Source of the DNA: Candidatus Bathyarchaeota archaeon
Lineage (GTDB): Archaea; Thermoproteota; CALKCG01; B24
DNA length: 41,815 nucleotides
Direction: 5' to 3'
Assembly (NCBI GenBank): GCA_021161255.1
Contig: JAGHAZ010000011.1
Coordinates: 1 to 41,815 of the forward strand
Shown: positions 23,267 to 32,031 of the stretch, piece after piece
Layout of the letters: each line of letters opens with the position of its first letter
Position numbering within the stretch: the stretch's first letter is position 1
Translations under genes and position numbers: made by a program
The notes under the pieces: generated by a model
What the model saw: the letters and a program-made list of their open reading frames with translations, nothing else
Database searches by the model: none
What the model was told of the DNA's origin: nothing

Positions 23267-24604
23267 ATGAGCCGCTACAAAGAAGTCACGGAGTATGTGT
23301 ACAACCTCAAGAGGCTAGGGCCTAAGCTAGGTTTGAGGAACATCCGTAGGCTCTTGAAGCTCATAGGAGACCCGCAGAAGTCCTTCAAGTCGGTTCTCGT
23401 GGGAGGGACGAACGGGAAGGGTTCGACGGCCGCTATGATAGCCTCGATCCTCATGGCTGAAGGCTTTAAGGTCGGCTTGTTCACCAAACCTCACCTGTCA
23501 AGCTATACTGAAAGGTTTGTGGTCGACGGTAAGCCCATAAGCGAAGAAGACGTCGTCAGGATAATCTATGAGCTTAAACCCTACATGGAGAGGATGGCGC
23601 GTTGTAAACGGTATAGGCATCCGAGCTTTTTCGAGGCCACGGTGGCTTTGGCGTTCAAATACTTCTCAGAGCAGGAGGTGGATATAGCGGTCGTGGAGGT
23701 CGGGCTTGGAGGCCGCCTAGACGCTACTAACGTTTTAAACCCGTTGGTCTCGGTGATCACGAACGTGCATCTCGAGCATACTAGGATCTTAGGCGATACA
23801 GTCGAGAAGATAGCTTGGGAAAAGGCTCATATAATAAAGCCTAACGGTCTAGCGGTTACGGCTACGAGTAGAGATGAGGCTTTTAAGGTAATCGAGAGGT
23901 TTGCACGTAGGAGACGTGCGAGGCTTTTTAGGGTGGGACGTGATATACGCTTCAGGGTTAAAGACGCTAGTATAAACGGTGAGATATTCGACCTGGAAGG
24001 TTTGAGAGACTTCTACGAAGGACTTAGGATCTCTATGCTTGGTCTCCACCAAGTCGTCAACGCAGCTACGGCCGTCGGAGCTGTCGAGTCGTTAGCATAC
24101 AGAGGTATAATAGTCTCCGAATCCTCTATACGACGGGGGCTTGAAAACGCTTTCTGGCCTGGTAGGTTGGAGATAGTTCAGAAGAGCCCGTTTGTCGTGT
24201 TGGACTGTGCCAAGGACCCGGCTGCGGCTGCCACGCTTAGACGGGAGGTGGGTAGATTCTTCGACGGTAGACGAGTTATACTCGTCGTGAGCATATCCTC
24301 CGACAAAGACTATAGGAGGATGATGGATGAGTTTTGCGGTTTCTCAGACCTCGTAGTCGCTTGTAGGCATAAGGTCATGAATAGAGCCTTGAACCCCAAG
24401 CTCCTAGCCTCTGAGGCTAAACTACGCGGAGTGGAAGCCTTTATAGTAGATGACGTTAAAGATGCGGTCAAGGAGGCGTTGAAGCTGGCGTCTCGGAAGG
24501 ACGTGATCGTGGTTACAGGATCCGTGTTCACAGTCGGAGAGGCTAGGGAGCTCTGGTTTGACGGCAGATATCCTATGGGCCGGGATTTTAACGAATCCGT
24601 TTAA
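23267..24604 (+). CDS. folC: Folylpolyglutamate/dihydrofolate synthase family ligase FolC
   Basis: This 445-residue Mur-ligase-type enzyme adds glutamates to reduced folate, retaining it in the cell, or makes dihydrofolate from dihydropteroate. The P-loop is GGTNGKGSTAAMIAS (residues 46-60). The family segments LFTKPHLSSYTERF, SFFEATVALAFKYF, VVEVGLGGRLDATNVL and ITNVHLEHTRILGDT are all present. It starts at ATG 23267, 29 bases after purN. Its location with glyA, folD and purN makes a polyglutamylated folate pool the likely cofactor of purine synthesis. Which of the two FolC activities it has cannot be decided here. Confidence 0.92.
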   Translation: MSRYKEVTEYVYNLKRLGPKLGLRNIRRLLKLIGDPQKSFKSVLVGGTNGKGSTAAMIASILMAEGFKVGLFTKPHLSSYTERFVVDGKPISEEDVVRIIYELKPYMERMARCKRYRHPSFFEATVALAFKYFSEQEVDIAVVEVGLGGRLDATNVLNPLVSVITNVHLEHTRILGDTVEKIAWEKAHIIKPNGLAVTATSRDEAFKVIERFARRRRARLFRVGRDIRFRVKDASINGEIFDLEGLRDFYEGLRISMLGLHQVVNAATAVGAVESLAYRGIIVSESSIRRGLENAFWPGRLEIVQKSPFVVLDCAKDPAAAATLRREVGRFFDGRRVILVVSISSDKDYRRMMDEFCGFSDLVVACRHKVMNRALNPKLLASEAKLRGVEAFIVDDVKDAVKEALKLASRKDVIVVTGSVFTVGEARELWFDGRYPMGRDFNESV

Positions 24605-24622
24605 ATCTAAGGGTGGTTCTGT

Positions 24623-25120
24623 TTGGAGACTGTTTGGAGCGTATGCGTAGGGTATAAGGAGGAGCAGCTGGACCCGGTGAGTAGGAGGGTTAGGTGGGAG
24701 ATCCGGGATCTCGGCGTCAAAGGGGTCGAGTGGGTTAAGACTGTTCAGGTTTTCCAGCTTAAAGGTAGGCTAGACGAGTCTGATATCAGGTTCCTATGCG
24801 AGGAGCTTCTTCACGACCCTATAGTCCAAGAATACACCTATGTGAGGGGTGAAAAGGCGGCTCATTTATTCGAGAAGCCCGGTGTATGGGTCGTCGAGGT
24901 CAGGTATAAACCAGGGGTCTTCGACAGCCTAGCCGGAAGCGTCCTAGAGGGCGCTAAGGTCATAGGTGTTCAAGGTCTAGAGGAGGCTGAGACGTACACG
25001 ATATACCTCCTGTCTGGGGATTTAAACCATGAGAAGGTCGAGCTGATCTGTAGAAGATGTCTAGCGAACCCGATAATCCACAGCTATAAAATATATACGC
25101 CGCCAGATACTTCTACCTGA
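24623..25120 (+). CDS. purS: Tandem PurS (two fused PurS domains)
   Basis: PurS is the small subunit of FGAM synthase that bridges PurL and PurQ. Ordinary PurS is about 80 residues; this protein has 165 and is two PurS-like halves. Residues 3-72 include VWSVCVGYKEEQLDPVSRRV and end in HDPIVQEYTY. Residues 86-160 include VWVVEVRYKPGVFDSLAGSV and end in ANPIIHSYKI. The paired dimers of standalone PurS resemble the N-terminal domain of large, fused PurL, which is also a PurS-like duplication. Start is TTG 24623 with GGGTGG 7 bases before. It lies two genes before purL. Confidence 0.85.
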   Translation: METVWSVCVGYKEEQLDPVSRRVRWEIRDLGVKGVEWVKTVQVFQLKGRLDESDIRFLCEELLHDPIVQEYTYVRGEKAAHLFEKPGVWVVEVRYKPGVFDSLAGSVLEGAKVIGVQGLEEAETYTIYLLSGDLNHEKVELICRRCLANPIIHSYKIYTPPDTST

Positions 25121-25130
25121 CAGAGACGCG

Positions 25131-26231
25131 TTGAAGCTAAGAAGCATAACGCTTTACCTGAGTCCGAAAAGCTGGGACACCGGATACCTTAAAGAATACG
25201 TGGAGTCCAGGGTCTCCTCTCTCAACGAAGCCGTAGAGACAGTCAAACCCCACATAGAAGTATGGAGCCTAAGAGTGTCGACTCCCCCTCCTCCGAACGG
25301 GATCGACGTAATCAAAGCCGCCGAAACCATATACGAGGCTTCAGCAGACTTAGGTGTGAGCCTGGTCTCAGGCTTCACCTTGGACGCCGAGGACTTAGAC
25401 CCAGGCTTATTGACGCGGCTTCTCGAATCCGGGGTCTACGTATCTGTCAAGATGAAGCGTGAGGATTATTCTAGAAATGTATCGAAGGCTCTCGTAGAGG
25501 TAGCCTACAGGAACCCTGTGCTCTTAGCCGACGTAGCCGTCATCCCAAGAGATCTTAAGGGTTTTCTCACACCATACTTCCCCTTGTCTGTGAATATAAA
25601 CCCTGTAGAGGGGTTAGCCGTCGCTCTCCTATATCCGATGGACCTGTTGAATGCCTATGAAAAGGGTGGATGGAGTGAATTGTCTAGGGAGGCTTCCCGG
25701 ATGATATCCGAGGCCGAGATGTGGGGGCGAAAACTCTCGTCTCGTCTTAAAGTGGAGTTCTACGGCGTAGACTATTCGATTTCTCCATGGATGGAAGACT
25801 CCTCGGCGCGTTTGGTCGAAGCTGTCTCCGGCGTTCCCATACCGGAGCCAGGCTCCGTGGCGGCGGTCGCTAAGCTTAACCGGATGGTTCAAGAGGCGGC
25901 GTCGAAAGTCGGGGTTAAGGAGACGGGTTTCTGCGAGCTTATGTTGCCCGTGGCTGAAGACGACGTTTTGAAGCTTAGGGGTCGAGAGGGTAGGCTCAGG
26001 CTTAGAGACCTCGTAGCTCTCTCTACGGTCTGCGTAGCCGGGGTCGACATGGCAGTCATACCTGCCGATGACGCCATACCGGTTGTCGAGAAGCTGATGG
26101 AAGACGTTTATCAGATTTCGAGGTTTAAAAGAAGGGTGTTAGGCGTGAGGGTGATACCGTATCCAGGTGTAGAACCAGGTGATAACGTACGGCTCGGCTT
26201 CTTCGGAGAGGTCCCTGTTATACCGCCTTAA
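25131..26231 (+). CDS. DUF711/UPF0210 family protein in the purine cluster
   Basis: This 366-residue cytoplasmic protein of unknown function has the DUF711 pattern: VEFYGVDYSISPWMEDSSAR (family: VEFGIVDLSLAPTPAVGDS), LSTVCVAGVDMAVIPADDA and VRVIPYPGVEPGDNVRLGFF. It is shorter than bacterial UPF0210 proteins (about 450 residues), lacking part of the N-terminal region. It starts at TTG 25131, 10 bases after purS, and precedes purL by 54 bases. Its insertion between purS and purL, two subunits of the same enzyme, suggests a link with FGAM synthesis or folate metabolism, but no reaction can be assigned. Confidence 0.8.
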   Translation: MKLRSITLYLSPKSWDTGYLKEYVESRVSSLNEAVETVKPHIEVWSLRVSTPPPPNGIDVIKAAETIYEASADLGVSLVSGFTLDAEDLDPGLLTRLLESGVYVSVKMKREDYSRNVSKALVEVAYRNPVLLADVAVIPRDLKGFLTPYFPLSVNINPVEGLAVALLYPMDLLNAYEKGGWSELSREASRMISEAEMWGRKLSSRLKVEFYGVDYSISPWMEDSSARLVEAVSGVPIPEPGSVAAVAKLNRMVQEAASKVGVKETGFCELMLPVAEDDVLKLRGREGRLRLRDLVALSTVCVAGVDMAVIPADDAIPVVEKLMEDVYQISRFKRRVLGVRVIPYPGVEPGDNVRLGFFGEVPVIPP

Positions 26232-26285
26232 ACCTGAGAGAAAGCCTAATTAAACGTCTAGGCGATATAGGCTTAGTTTCTGGAG

Positions 26286-28646
26286 ATGGTTAGGGTAGCT
26301 GTCATACCTGTTAGATACGCAAGCGATAGGGAGCTTTTAGAGATAAGCCGACGCTATATGCTTTCCCTATCGTTAGAGGAGATGAAGGCGGTTCAGAGGT
26401 ACTTCAGAAAAATAGGCAGAGACCCTACGGATGTCGAGATAAATACGATAGCGCAGACCTGGTCTGAACACTGCTATCACAAGACGTTTAAAGGAATCAT
26501 AGAGACCCAAAGGGGTGTAGTAGACGGTCTTCTAAAGACGTATATATTCAAGGCTACCGAGGAGCTTAACAAGCCTTGGTGCCTCGTCGTCTTTAAGGAT
26601 AACGCGGGTATTGTGGCTTTCGACGAGGAGTGGGCTATAGCGGTTAAGGTTGAGACCCACAACCATCCGACCGCGTTAGACCCCTACGGCGGAGCGGGAA
26701 CGGGGACGGGCGGTGTCTTCAGAGACGTCATGGGTGTAGGGGCTAAGCCGATCCTCTCGACGGACGTACTTTTCTTCGGCCCCCTAGATTATCCATACGA
26801 GAAGCTTCCGCCAGGGATCATGCATCCGAGGAGGCTCATGAGAGGGGCAGTAGCGGGCATAAGGGACTATGGGAATAAAATGGGTATTCCGACCGCATGC
26901 GGGGCCATAGGGTTCGACGAGGGCTATGTATGTAACCCGCTCGTATACGCCGGATGCGTAGGCATAATGCCGATCAGGAAATACACTAGGAACCCTAAAC
27001 CAGGGGACTTAATAGTTCTAGCAGGCGGTAGGACGGGGCGGGACGGTCTCAGAGGGGTCACCTTCGCTAGCGCCGAGTTGACGCCGGAGTCTGAGAAGGT
27101 ATCGGCTGTTTCGGTGCAGATAGGTAATCCGATAGAGGAGAAGAAGCTTCTAGAAGCCATCCTGAGGGCTAGGGATAAGCGCGACAAGCCGCTGTACTCG
27201 GCTATAACCGACTGTGGTGGAGGAGGCTTATCCAGCGCCGTAGGTGAGATGGCTAGGGGTCTGGGGGCGGACGTCGAGTTGACGCGTGTACCGTTGAAAT
27301 ACACCGGTCTAGAGCCTTGGGAGATATGGCTCTCAGAGTCTCAGGAGCGTATGGTCATGGCCGTCCCGAAGGAGAACCTTGAGGAGCTTCTAGAGATATT
27401 CCGTAACGAGAACTGTGAAGCCACCGTGATAGGTGAGTTCACGTCTACGAATAGGCTTGTCGTCAGATACGGTGGAAAGATTGTATGTGACCTAGACCTG
27501 AGATTTCTATTCGACGGTGTACCTAGAGTACGGAGGAGGGCTTACTTGACTCCGCCATGCGAGGAAGACCCGGAGTTTCCTCAACCCGGTGACCTGATGG
27601 ATGTTCTAAAAAGGATCCTCAGCAGCCCTAACGTCGCCAGTAAAGAGTGGGTCCTAAGACAGTACGACCATGAGGTTCAAGCTAGGATGTTCGTCAAACC
27701 CCTCGTAGGGGTTCACCAAGACGGCCCCAGCGACGCCTGTGTGCTTAAGCCCCTGAAAGACAGTTGGAGAGGGGTAGTCGTCTCATGCGGTGTGAACCCG
27801 AAGTATCATATACACCCCTACAAGATGGCGTTATCGGCCATAGACGAAGCTATAAGGAACAACGTGGCCGTAGGAGGACGTAGGATAGCTCTACTGGACA
27901 ACTTCAGCTGGGGAAACCCTGAGAGGGAGGAGACCCTAGGAGCCCTCGTCGAGGCCGTCAGAGGATGCTACGATGGCGCAGTAGGATTCGACACGCCTTT
28001 CATATCCGGTAAGGATAGCCTGTATAACGAGTATAGGCTGCCTGACGGAGGCTGCATATCTATACCTGGGACGTTGCTTATAACGGCCGTAGGTATAATC
28101 CCGGACGTTAGGAAAGCCGTGACGATGGATTTTAAGGAGCCTGGAAACCCCGTATACGTACTCGGTTTAACCAGGAACGAGTTCGGGGGCTCTCACTACT
28201 ACATGGTTTTAGGGTTAAAAGGCGGAGCGGTTCCAGGGGTCGACGTTAAAACGGCTAAGGCGATCATGGATAGGCTCGTCGAAGCGATAGACTTAGGCTA
28301 CGTGAGGTCGTGCCACGACTGTTCCGAAGGAGGTCTAGCGGTGTCCTTAGCCGAGTCGAGTTTTGCAGGAGGGCTGGGTGTAGAGGTTTGGCTGTCGAAG
28401 GTACCGGTCGAGGGTTTAAACAGGGACGACAAGATAATGTTCTCCGAGTCTAACAGTAGGTTCATCGTCGAGGTTTCTCGGGATAGGCTCCATGAGTTCG
28501 AGAGCCTCATGAAGGGTCTTTCATACTCTAGGATAGGTGTCGTAACACCAGGGAATGAGCTAACAATCCACGGGTTGAAAGATAGGGTTTACGAAGAAAA
28601 CATCTGGGAGCTTAAGAGGGCTTGGAAATCCACCTTTGACTGGTGA
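26286..28646 (+). CDS. purL: Phosphoribosylformylglycinamidine synthase, PurL subunit
   Basis: PurL converts FGAR to FGAM with ATP and ammonia, in complex with PurS and PurQ. The protein has 786 residues. Signatures are IAQTWSEHCYHKTF, VETHNHPTALDPYGGAGTGTGG, VFRDVMGVGAKPI, ITDCGGGGLSSAVGEMARGL and the C-terminal SCHDCSEGGLAVSLAESSF. It is somewhat longer than typical small PurL (720-760 residues) but lacks PurS- and PurQ-like domains, which are separate genes nearby. The gene starts at ATG 26286 with TGGAGA just before it. It is followed by an antisense sugar isomerase gene, separating it from purQ. Confidence 0.95.
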   Translation: MVRVAVIPVRYASDRELLEISRRYMLSLSLEEMKAVQRYFRKIGRDPTDVEINTIAQTWSEHCYHKTFKGIIETQRGVVDGLLKTYIFKATEELNKPWCLVVFKDNAGIVAFDEEWAIAVKVETHNHPTALDPYGGAGTGTGGVFRDVMGVGAKPILSTDVLFFGPLDYPYEKLPPGIMHPRRLMRGAVAGIRDYGNKMGIPTACGAIGFDEGYVCNPLVYAGCVGIMPIRKYTRNPKPGDLIVLAGGRTGRDGLRGVTFASAELTPESEKVSAVSVQIGNPIEEKKLLEAILRARDKRDKPLYSAITDCGGGGLSSAVGEMARGLGADVELTRVPLKYTGLEPWEIWLSESQERMVMAVPKENLEELLEIFRNENCEATVIGEFTSTNRLVVRYGGKIVCDLDLRFLFDGVPRVRRRAYLTPPCEEDPEFPQPGDLMDVLKRILSSPNVASKEWVLRQYDHEVQARMFVKPLVGVHQDGPSDACVLKPLKDSWRGVVVSCGVNPKYHIHPYKMALSAIDEAIRNNVAVGGRRIALLDNFSWGNPEREETLGALVEAVRGCYDGAVGFDTPFISGKDSLYNEYRLPDGGCISIPGTLLITAVGIIPDVRKAVTMDFKEPGNPVYVLGLTRNEFGGSHYYMVLGLKGGAVPGVDVKTAKAIMDRLVEAIDLGYVRSCHDCSEGGLAVSLAESSFAGGLGVEVWLSKVPVEGLNRDDKIMFSESNSRFIVEVSRDRLHEFESLMKGLSYSRIGVVTPGNELTIHGLKDRVYEENIWELKRAWKSTFDW

Positions 28647-28651
28647 TAGTC

Positions 28652-29440
28652 TTAGAAGATTATATTATCCAAGAAGTCTATGGCCTTAGGTACGGCTGTT
28701 AAGGGGTCTTCCCTCCCCTCGTATTCGAGTGATATGTATCCGTTATACCCAGACTTTACGAGTATCTCCATTATCCTTCTATAATCTAGCCTTTTTTCGA
28801 CCCAGTAACTATCCAACCCATGCCACTCGAGACCCAACTCATATATCTTGGCATGGATATGAACCGCGTAAGGCGCAACGGCCTCTATGCTCTCATAGAT
28901 GTTCTCTCGAAAGTTTCCCGTATCCAGGTTCACCCTGAACCAGTCGGAGTTTACGGCCTCTAGGAGCTTGACCACCTGTTCAGCCGTGGAGGTTATACCT
29001 CCGTGGTTTTCGACCACGAGCATAAGCCCATACCGCTCCGCGTAGTTAGCAGACTCCTTTATACATTCGACAGCCCACTTGAAAGCCGTATCCTGTGAGA
29101 CACCTTCAGGAGGCCAACCGGCGTTTATCCTCATCACAGGAGAGCCGAGGGTAACGGTGGCATCTATCCACTTCCTGACGAACTCGACCTCCTTTCTCCT
29201 CTCCCCTGGGTCAGGTTTGCAAAAGTTATTATCTACGGTTACACACGAGAGGTCAAGCCCATAATTCAAAAGGATCCTTTTGATAAGCCTGATCCGGTCG
29301 ATCTCCGGTTTAAAGTAAAGCTGGTTAAGCTCAACCCCATCCACACCTAGCTCGAAGGCTCTATCTATGAAGTCCTCTAACTCCATGCTACCGTCTCTCA
29401 AGTATCTGTTATACGAATAGCTGGCTATACCCAACCGCAT
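28652..29440 (-). CDS. Sugar phosphate isomerase/epimerase-like TIM-barrel protein
   Basis: This 262-residue protein resembles xylose isomerase-like/AP-endonuclease-2-type TIM barrels. The conserved pattern GIASYSYNRYLRDG, FELGVDGVEL, VVENHGGITST, VNLDTGNF, VHIHAKIYELG and ISLEYEGREDP supplies the Glu/Asp/His metal-binding residues expected for sugar isomerases and epimerases. The substrate is unknown. It is on the opposite strand between purL and purQ, separated from purL by 6 bases, and divergent from purQ. It may belong functionally with the carbohydrate genes elsewhere in the window rather than with purines. Confidence 0.82.
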   Translation of the reverse strand: MRLGIASYSYNRYLRDGSMELEDFIDRAFELGVDGVELNQLYFKPEIDRIRLIKRILLNYGLDLSCVTVDNNFCKPDPGERRKEVEFVRKWIDATVTLGSPVMRINAGWPPEGVSQDTAFKWAVECIKESANYAERYGLMLVVENHGGITSTAEQVVKLLEAVNSDWFRVNLDTGNFRENIYESIEAVAPYAVHIHAKIYELGLEWHGLDSYWVEKRLDYRRIMEILVKSGYNGYISLEYEGREDPLTAVPKAIDFLDNIIF

Positions 29441-29506
29441 ACTCGAACCACCAGAGGAGAGTAAACCGATAGACCATTTAAGTTTGACCTAACACCTGTG
29501 AGAAAC

Positions 29507-29517
29507 CTCTATAAAAT
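29507..29517 (+). promoter_or_regulatory. TATA box and flanking direct repeats before purQ
   Basis: CTCTATAAAAT is a good TATA box about 35 bases before the purQ start. It is flanked by an imperfect direct repeat, GACCTAACACCTGTGAG (29486-29502) and GACCTGACACTGCTATGAG (29520-29538). Repeats straddling a TATA box are candidate regulator sites. A GGGAGGA ribosome-binding site (29538-29544) precedes the TTG start. Confidence 0.45.
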
Positions 29518-29547
29518 TCGACCTGACACTGCTATGAGGGAGGAAAA

Positions 29548-30354
29548 TTGTCTGAAGATATGGGCGTCAGGACGCTTGTGCTCAGGGTGGAGGGTACGAA
29601 CTGCGACGTGGAGACGGTCGAAGCCTTCGAGGAAGCGGGTTCCCAGGTCGAGCTTAGGCATCTGAACGAGCTTCTCAGGGGAGATGTCGGGTTAGAGGAT
29701 TTTCACATATTCTGTATACCAGGCGGCTTCAGCTATGGGGACGACCTAGGAGCCGGTAAACTTCTGGCTAACCAGCTCAAATACCGGCTGAGAAAGAGGC
29801 TTGAACTCTTCATAAGCGAAGGTAGGGTCCTGGTCGGGATATGCAACGGTTTCCAGGCGCTTGTTAAAGCCGGCCTATTACCGGCCTTCGATGGCCCATT
29901 CTCGAGACAGGAGGTCACCCTTGCCTTGAACGAAAGCGGTCTATTCGTAGATAGATGGGTCTACGTGAGGTATGAAGAAGCCTGTAGATGCCTCCCGATG
30001 AAGAAGCTGGGTTCTAGGGTTCTCCATATCCCGGTGAACCATGCCGAAGGGCGGTTCGTAGCCACCGAGGCTACTTTAAAACGTCTCGAAGAAGAGGGAT
30101 ACGTAGTCTTCAGATACGTGGATCCGCACGGTAGACCTTCTGGGTACCCGTGGAACCCGAACGGATCCATGAATAACATAGCAGGCATATGCAACCGTGA
30201 GGGTAACGTCATCGGGCTGATGCCTCATCCTGAAAAATATACGAACGCCTATCTTCACCCGAGCTGGACGAGGTTTAAGACTCTCGGCTCTGAAGCCGAC
30301 GGTTTAGCTTTTTTCAAGGCGATAGTCGGCTATGTAGTCGAAAACCTGCTTTAA
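29548..30354 (+). CDS. purQ: FGAM synthase glutaminase subunit PurQ
   Basis: PurQ hydrolyses glutamine and channels ammonia to PurL. The 268-residue class I glutamine amidotransferase has its nucleophile Cys in VGICNGFQALVKAGLLP and the His-Glu pair in GLMPHPEK; the oxyanion region is IPGGFSYGDDLGAGKLLA. It starts at TTG 29548 with GGGAGGA just upstream. It is longer than B. subtilis PurQ (227 residues), like the glutaminase domain of large PurL. It has its own promoter because an antisense gene separates it from purL. Confidence 0.94.
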   Translation: MSEDMGVRTLVLRVEGTNCDVETVEAFEEAGSQVELRHLNELLRGDVGLEDFHIFCIPGGFSYGDDLGAGKLLANQLKYRLRKRLELFISEGRVLVGICNGFQALVKAGLLPAFDGPFSRQEVTLALNESGLFVDRWVYVRYEEACRCLPMKKLGSRVLHIPVNHAEGRFVATEATLKRLEEEGYVVFRYVDPHGRPSGYPWNPNGSMNNIAGICNREGNVIGLMPHPEKYTNAYLHPSWTRFKTLGSEADGLAFFKAIVGYVVENLL

Positions 30355-30364
30355 CCCATCCACC

Positions 30365-30372
30365 TATATAAG
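30365..30372 (+). promoter_or_regulatory. TATA box for the PIN-KH ATPase gene
   Basis: TATATAAG lies 48 bases before the GTG start at 30420, implying transcription from about 30395. A second A/T-rich element (TTTATTATATGG) follows at about 30378-30389. Confidence 0.45.
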
Positions 30373-30419
30373 AAAGGTTTATTATATGGTTCCGCCGCTC
30401 TCATGTGTGATCTTCTCCC

Positions 30420-31940
30420 GTGAGAGAGCGAGATAGAAATATGTACCTACCAGACGAGATCGCGATCGAAAGCGGCCTGTTAAGCAGGCTTCTCCTAGAT
30501 GGGAGAATCAAGGGTAAGGTTCTCATACATAGCTCCATAGTACGCGACCTCGAGCATAAGGCTTTAAACGGGGACTTCAGGGGAATACGGGAGCTTGAGA
30601 ACGCCCGTAAGGTCGCCGAAAGCATGGGGGTCTCGTTCGAGCTTCTCAACGGAGACCCAAGTTTAAACCCTAAGGAGGCGCTGAGGGAATTCGCCCTCAA
30701 AACCGGCTCGACGATAGTCACGGCGGATTACATCTCGGCTATAGTCGCTAAGGCCTTGGGGATAAACGTCCTCTATGACAGAAGCCACGTCAAACGGAGC
30801 TTAACAGACTTCTTCGAAGAAGACGTGATGTCTGTCCACTTGAAGGAGGGTTTACCTCCGAGGGTTAAACGGGGTAAGCCTGGTAAATGGGTTTTCGAAA
30901 CCCTTGATGAGGCACCGCTTACCAGGGAGGAGGTCGAAGACCTGGTGAACGAGATCTTAGACCGTGCTCGGTCCGGTGAGGGCTTCATAGAGACCGATAA
31001 GGAGGGGTCTACGATAATCCAGCTCGGAGCCTACAGGATAGTAGTTACCAAACCGCCTTTCAGCGACGGCTTAGAGGTGACGGCCGTCCGACCGATAGTT
31101 CACAGAAGCATCGAGGATTACAACCTACCCCGTAAACTCCTCAGGAGACTTGAGGAGCAGGCTGAGGGAATTCTTATAGCCGGAGCACCTGGGATGGGTA
31201 AGTCCACGTTCGCCCAAGCCTTGGCCGAGTTCTACCTCAGGAAGGGTAAGATAGTTAAAACGGTCGAGGCGCCGAGGGACCTTCAGCTTCCGGACGAGGT
31301 TACACAGTATTCCAAGGTGGTGGGAGATTCTCAGGAGATACACGATGTCTTACTCCTAAGCAGGCCGGACTATACGATATTCGACGAGATGAGGGATACC
31401 AACGACTTTAGGCTGTATTCGGACTTGAGGCTTTCAGGGGTCGGTATGGTCGGCGTCGTACATGCTACGACGGCTGTAGACGCGATCCAGCGCTTCATCG
31501 GTAGGGTCGAGTTAGGGATGATACCCTCCATAATCGATACGGTTATCTTCATGAAGGACGGTGAGGTCGCTAAGGTCTACAGCGTCGAGAGCGTCGTTAA
31601 AGTCCCGCATGGCCTTAAGGAGGCCGACCTCGCAAGACCCGTCGTCGTCGTTAGGGACTTCCTGACGGGTGAGCCTGAGTACGAGATGTATGTATTCGGA
31701 GAGAAGACGTTCGTGATACCTGTCAAGCGTAAGAGCCCGAGGGAGAGGGCTGTGAGCAATAGCATAGACTCGCTTCTCCGTAAGTATACCTATGACTACA
31801 GGGTCGAGATGAGTGGCGAGGTCTTGGAGATATACGTGCCCAAGGAGGTCTACGCCATAATTTCTCGAAGATGCTTCAGAAAACTCGAGAGAATCGGTAG
31901 GAGAGCTGGTTTCACGGAAGTAGCGATCCATGTAATATAA
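30420..31940 (+). CDS. PIN domain-containing AAA-type ATPase (PINA family, PIN-ATPase-KH)
   Basis: This is a 506-residue protein with an N-terminal PIN domain (about 5-135; acidic positions in SSIVRDLEHKALNG and TIVTADYISAIVAK), a PilT/VirB11-like secretion-type ATPase domain (about 200-420; Walker A GAPGMGKST, Walker B-like YTIFDEMRD), and a C-terminal KH-like domain (about 440-506). In Sulfolobus, SisPINA of this architecture is a hexameric ATPase that works with Hjc in Holliday-junction processing. It starts at GTG 30420. Its place between purQ and purE is not functionally explained; it has its own TATA box. Confidence 0.88.
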   Translation: MRERDRNMYLPDEIAIESGLLSRLLLDGRIKGKVLIHSSIVRDLEHKALNGDFRGIRELENARKVAESMGVSFELLNGDPSLNPKEALREFALKTGSTIVTADYISAIVAKALGINVLYDRSHVKRSLTDFFEEDVMSVHLKEGLPPRVKRGKPGKWVFETLDEAPLTREEVEDLVNEILDRARSGEGFIETDKEGSTIIQLGAYRIVVTKPPFSDGLEVTAVRPIVHRSIEDYNLPRKLLRRLEEQAEGILIAGAPGMGKSTFAQALAEFYLRKGKIVKTVEAPRDLQLPDEVTQYSKVVGDSQEIHDVLLLSRPDYTIFDEMRDTNDFRLYSDLRLSGVGMVGVVHATTAVDAIQRFIGRVELGMIPSIIDTVIFMKDGEVAKVYSVESVVKVPHGLKEADLARPVVVVRDFLTGEPEYEMYVFGEKTFVIPVKRKSPRERAVSNSIDSLLRKYTYDYRVEMSGEVLEIYVPKEVYAIISRRCFRKLERIGRRAGFTEVAIHVI

Positions 31941-32031
31941 AACTTCCTAATCGAAACCTAGCTTTTACCTTAATGAGAAACCGAAAGCCTCTTAAGCGAT
32001 CCACTAATCGATCCCGAAATGGTGTTATTCG

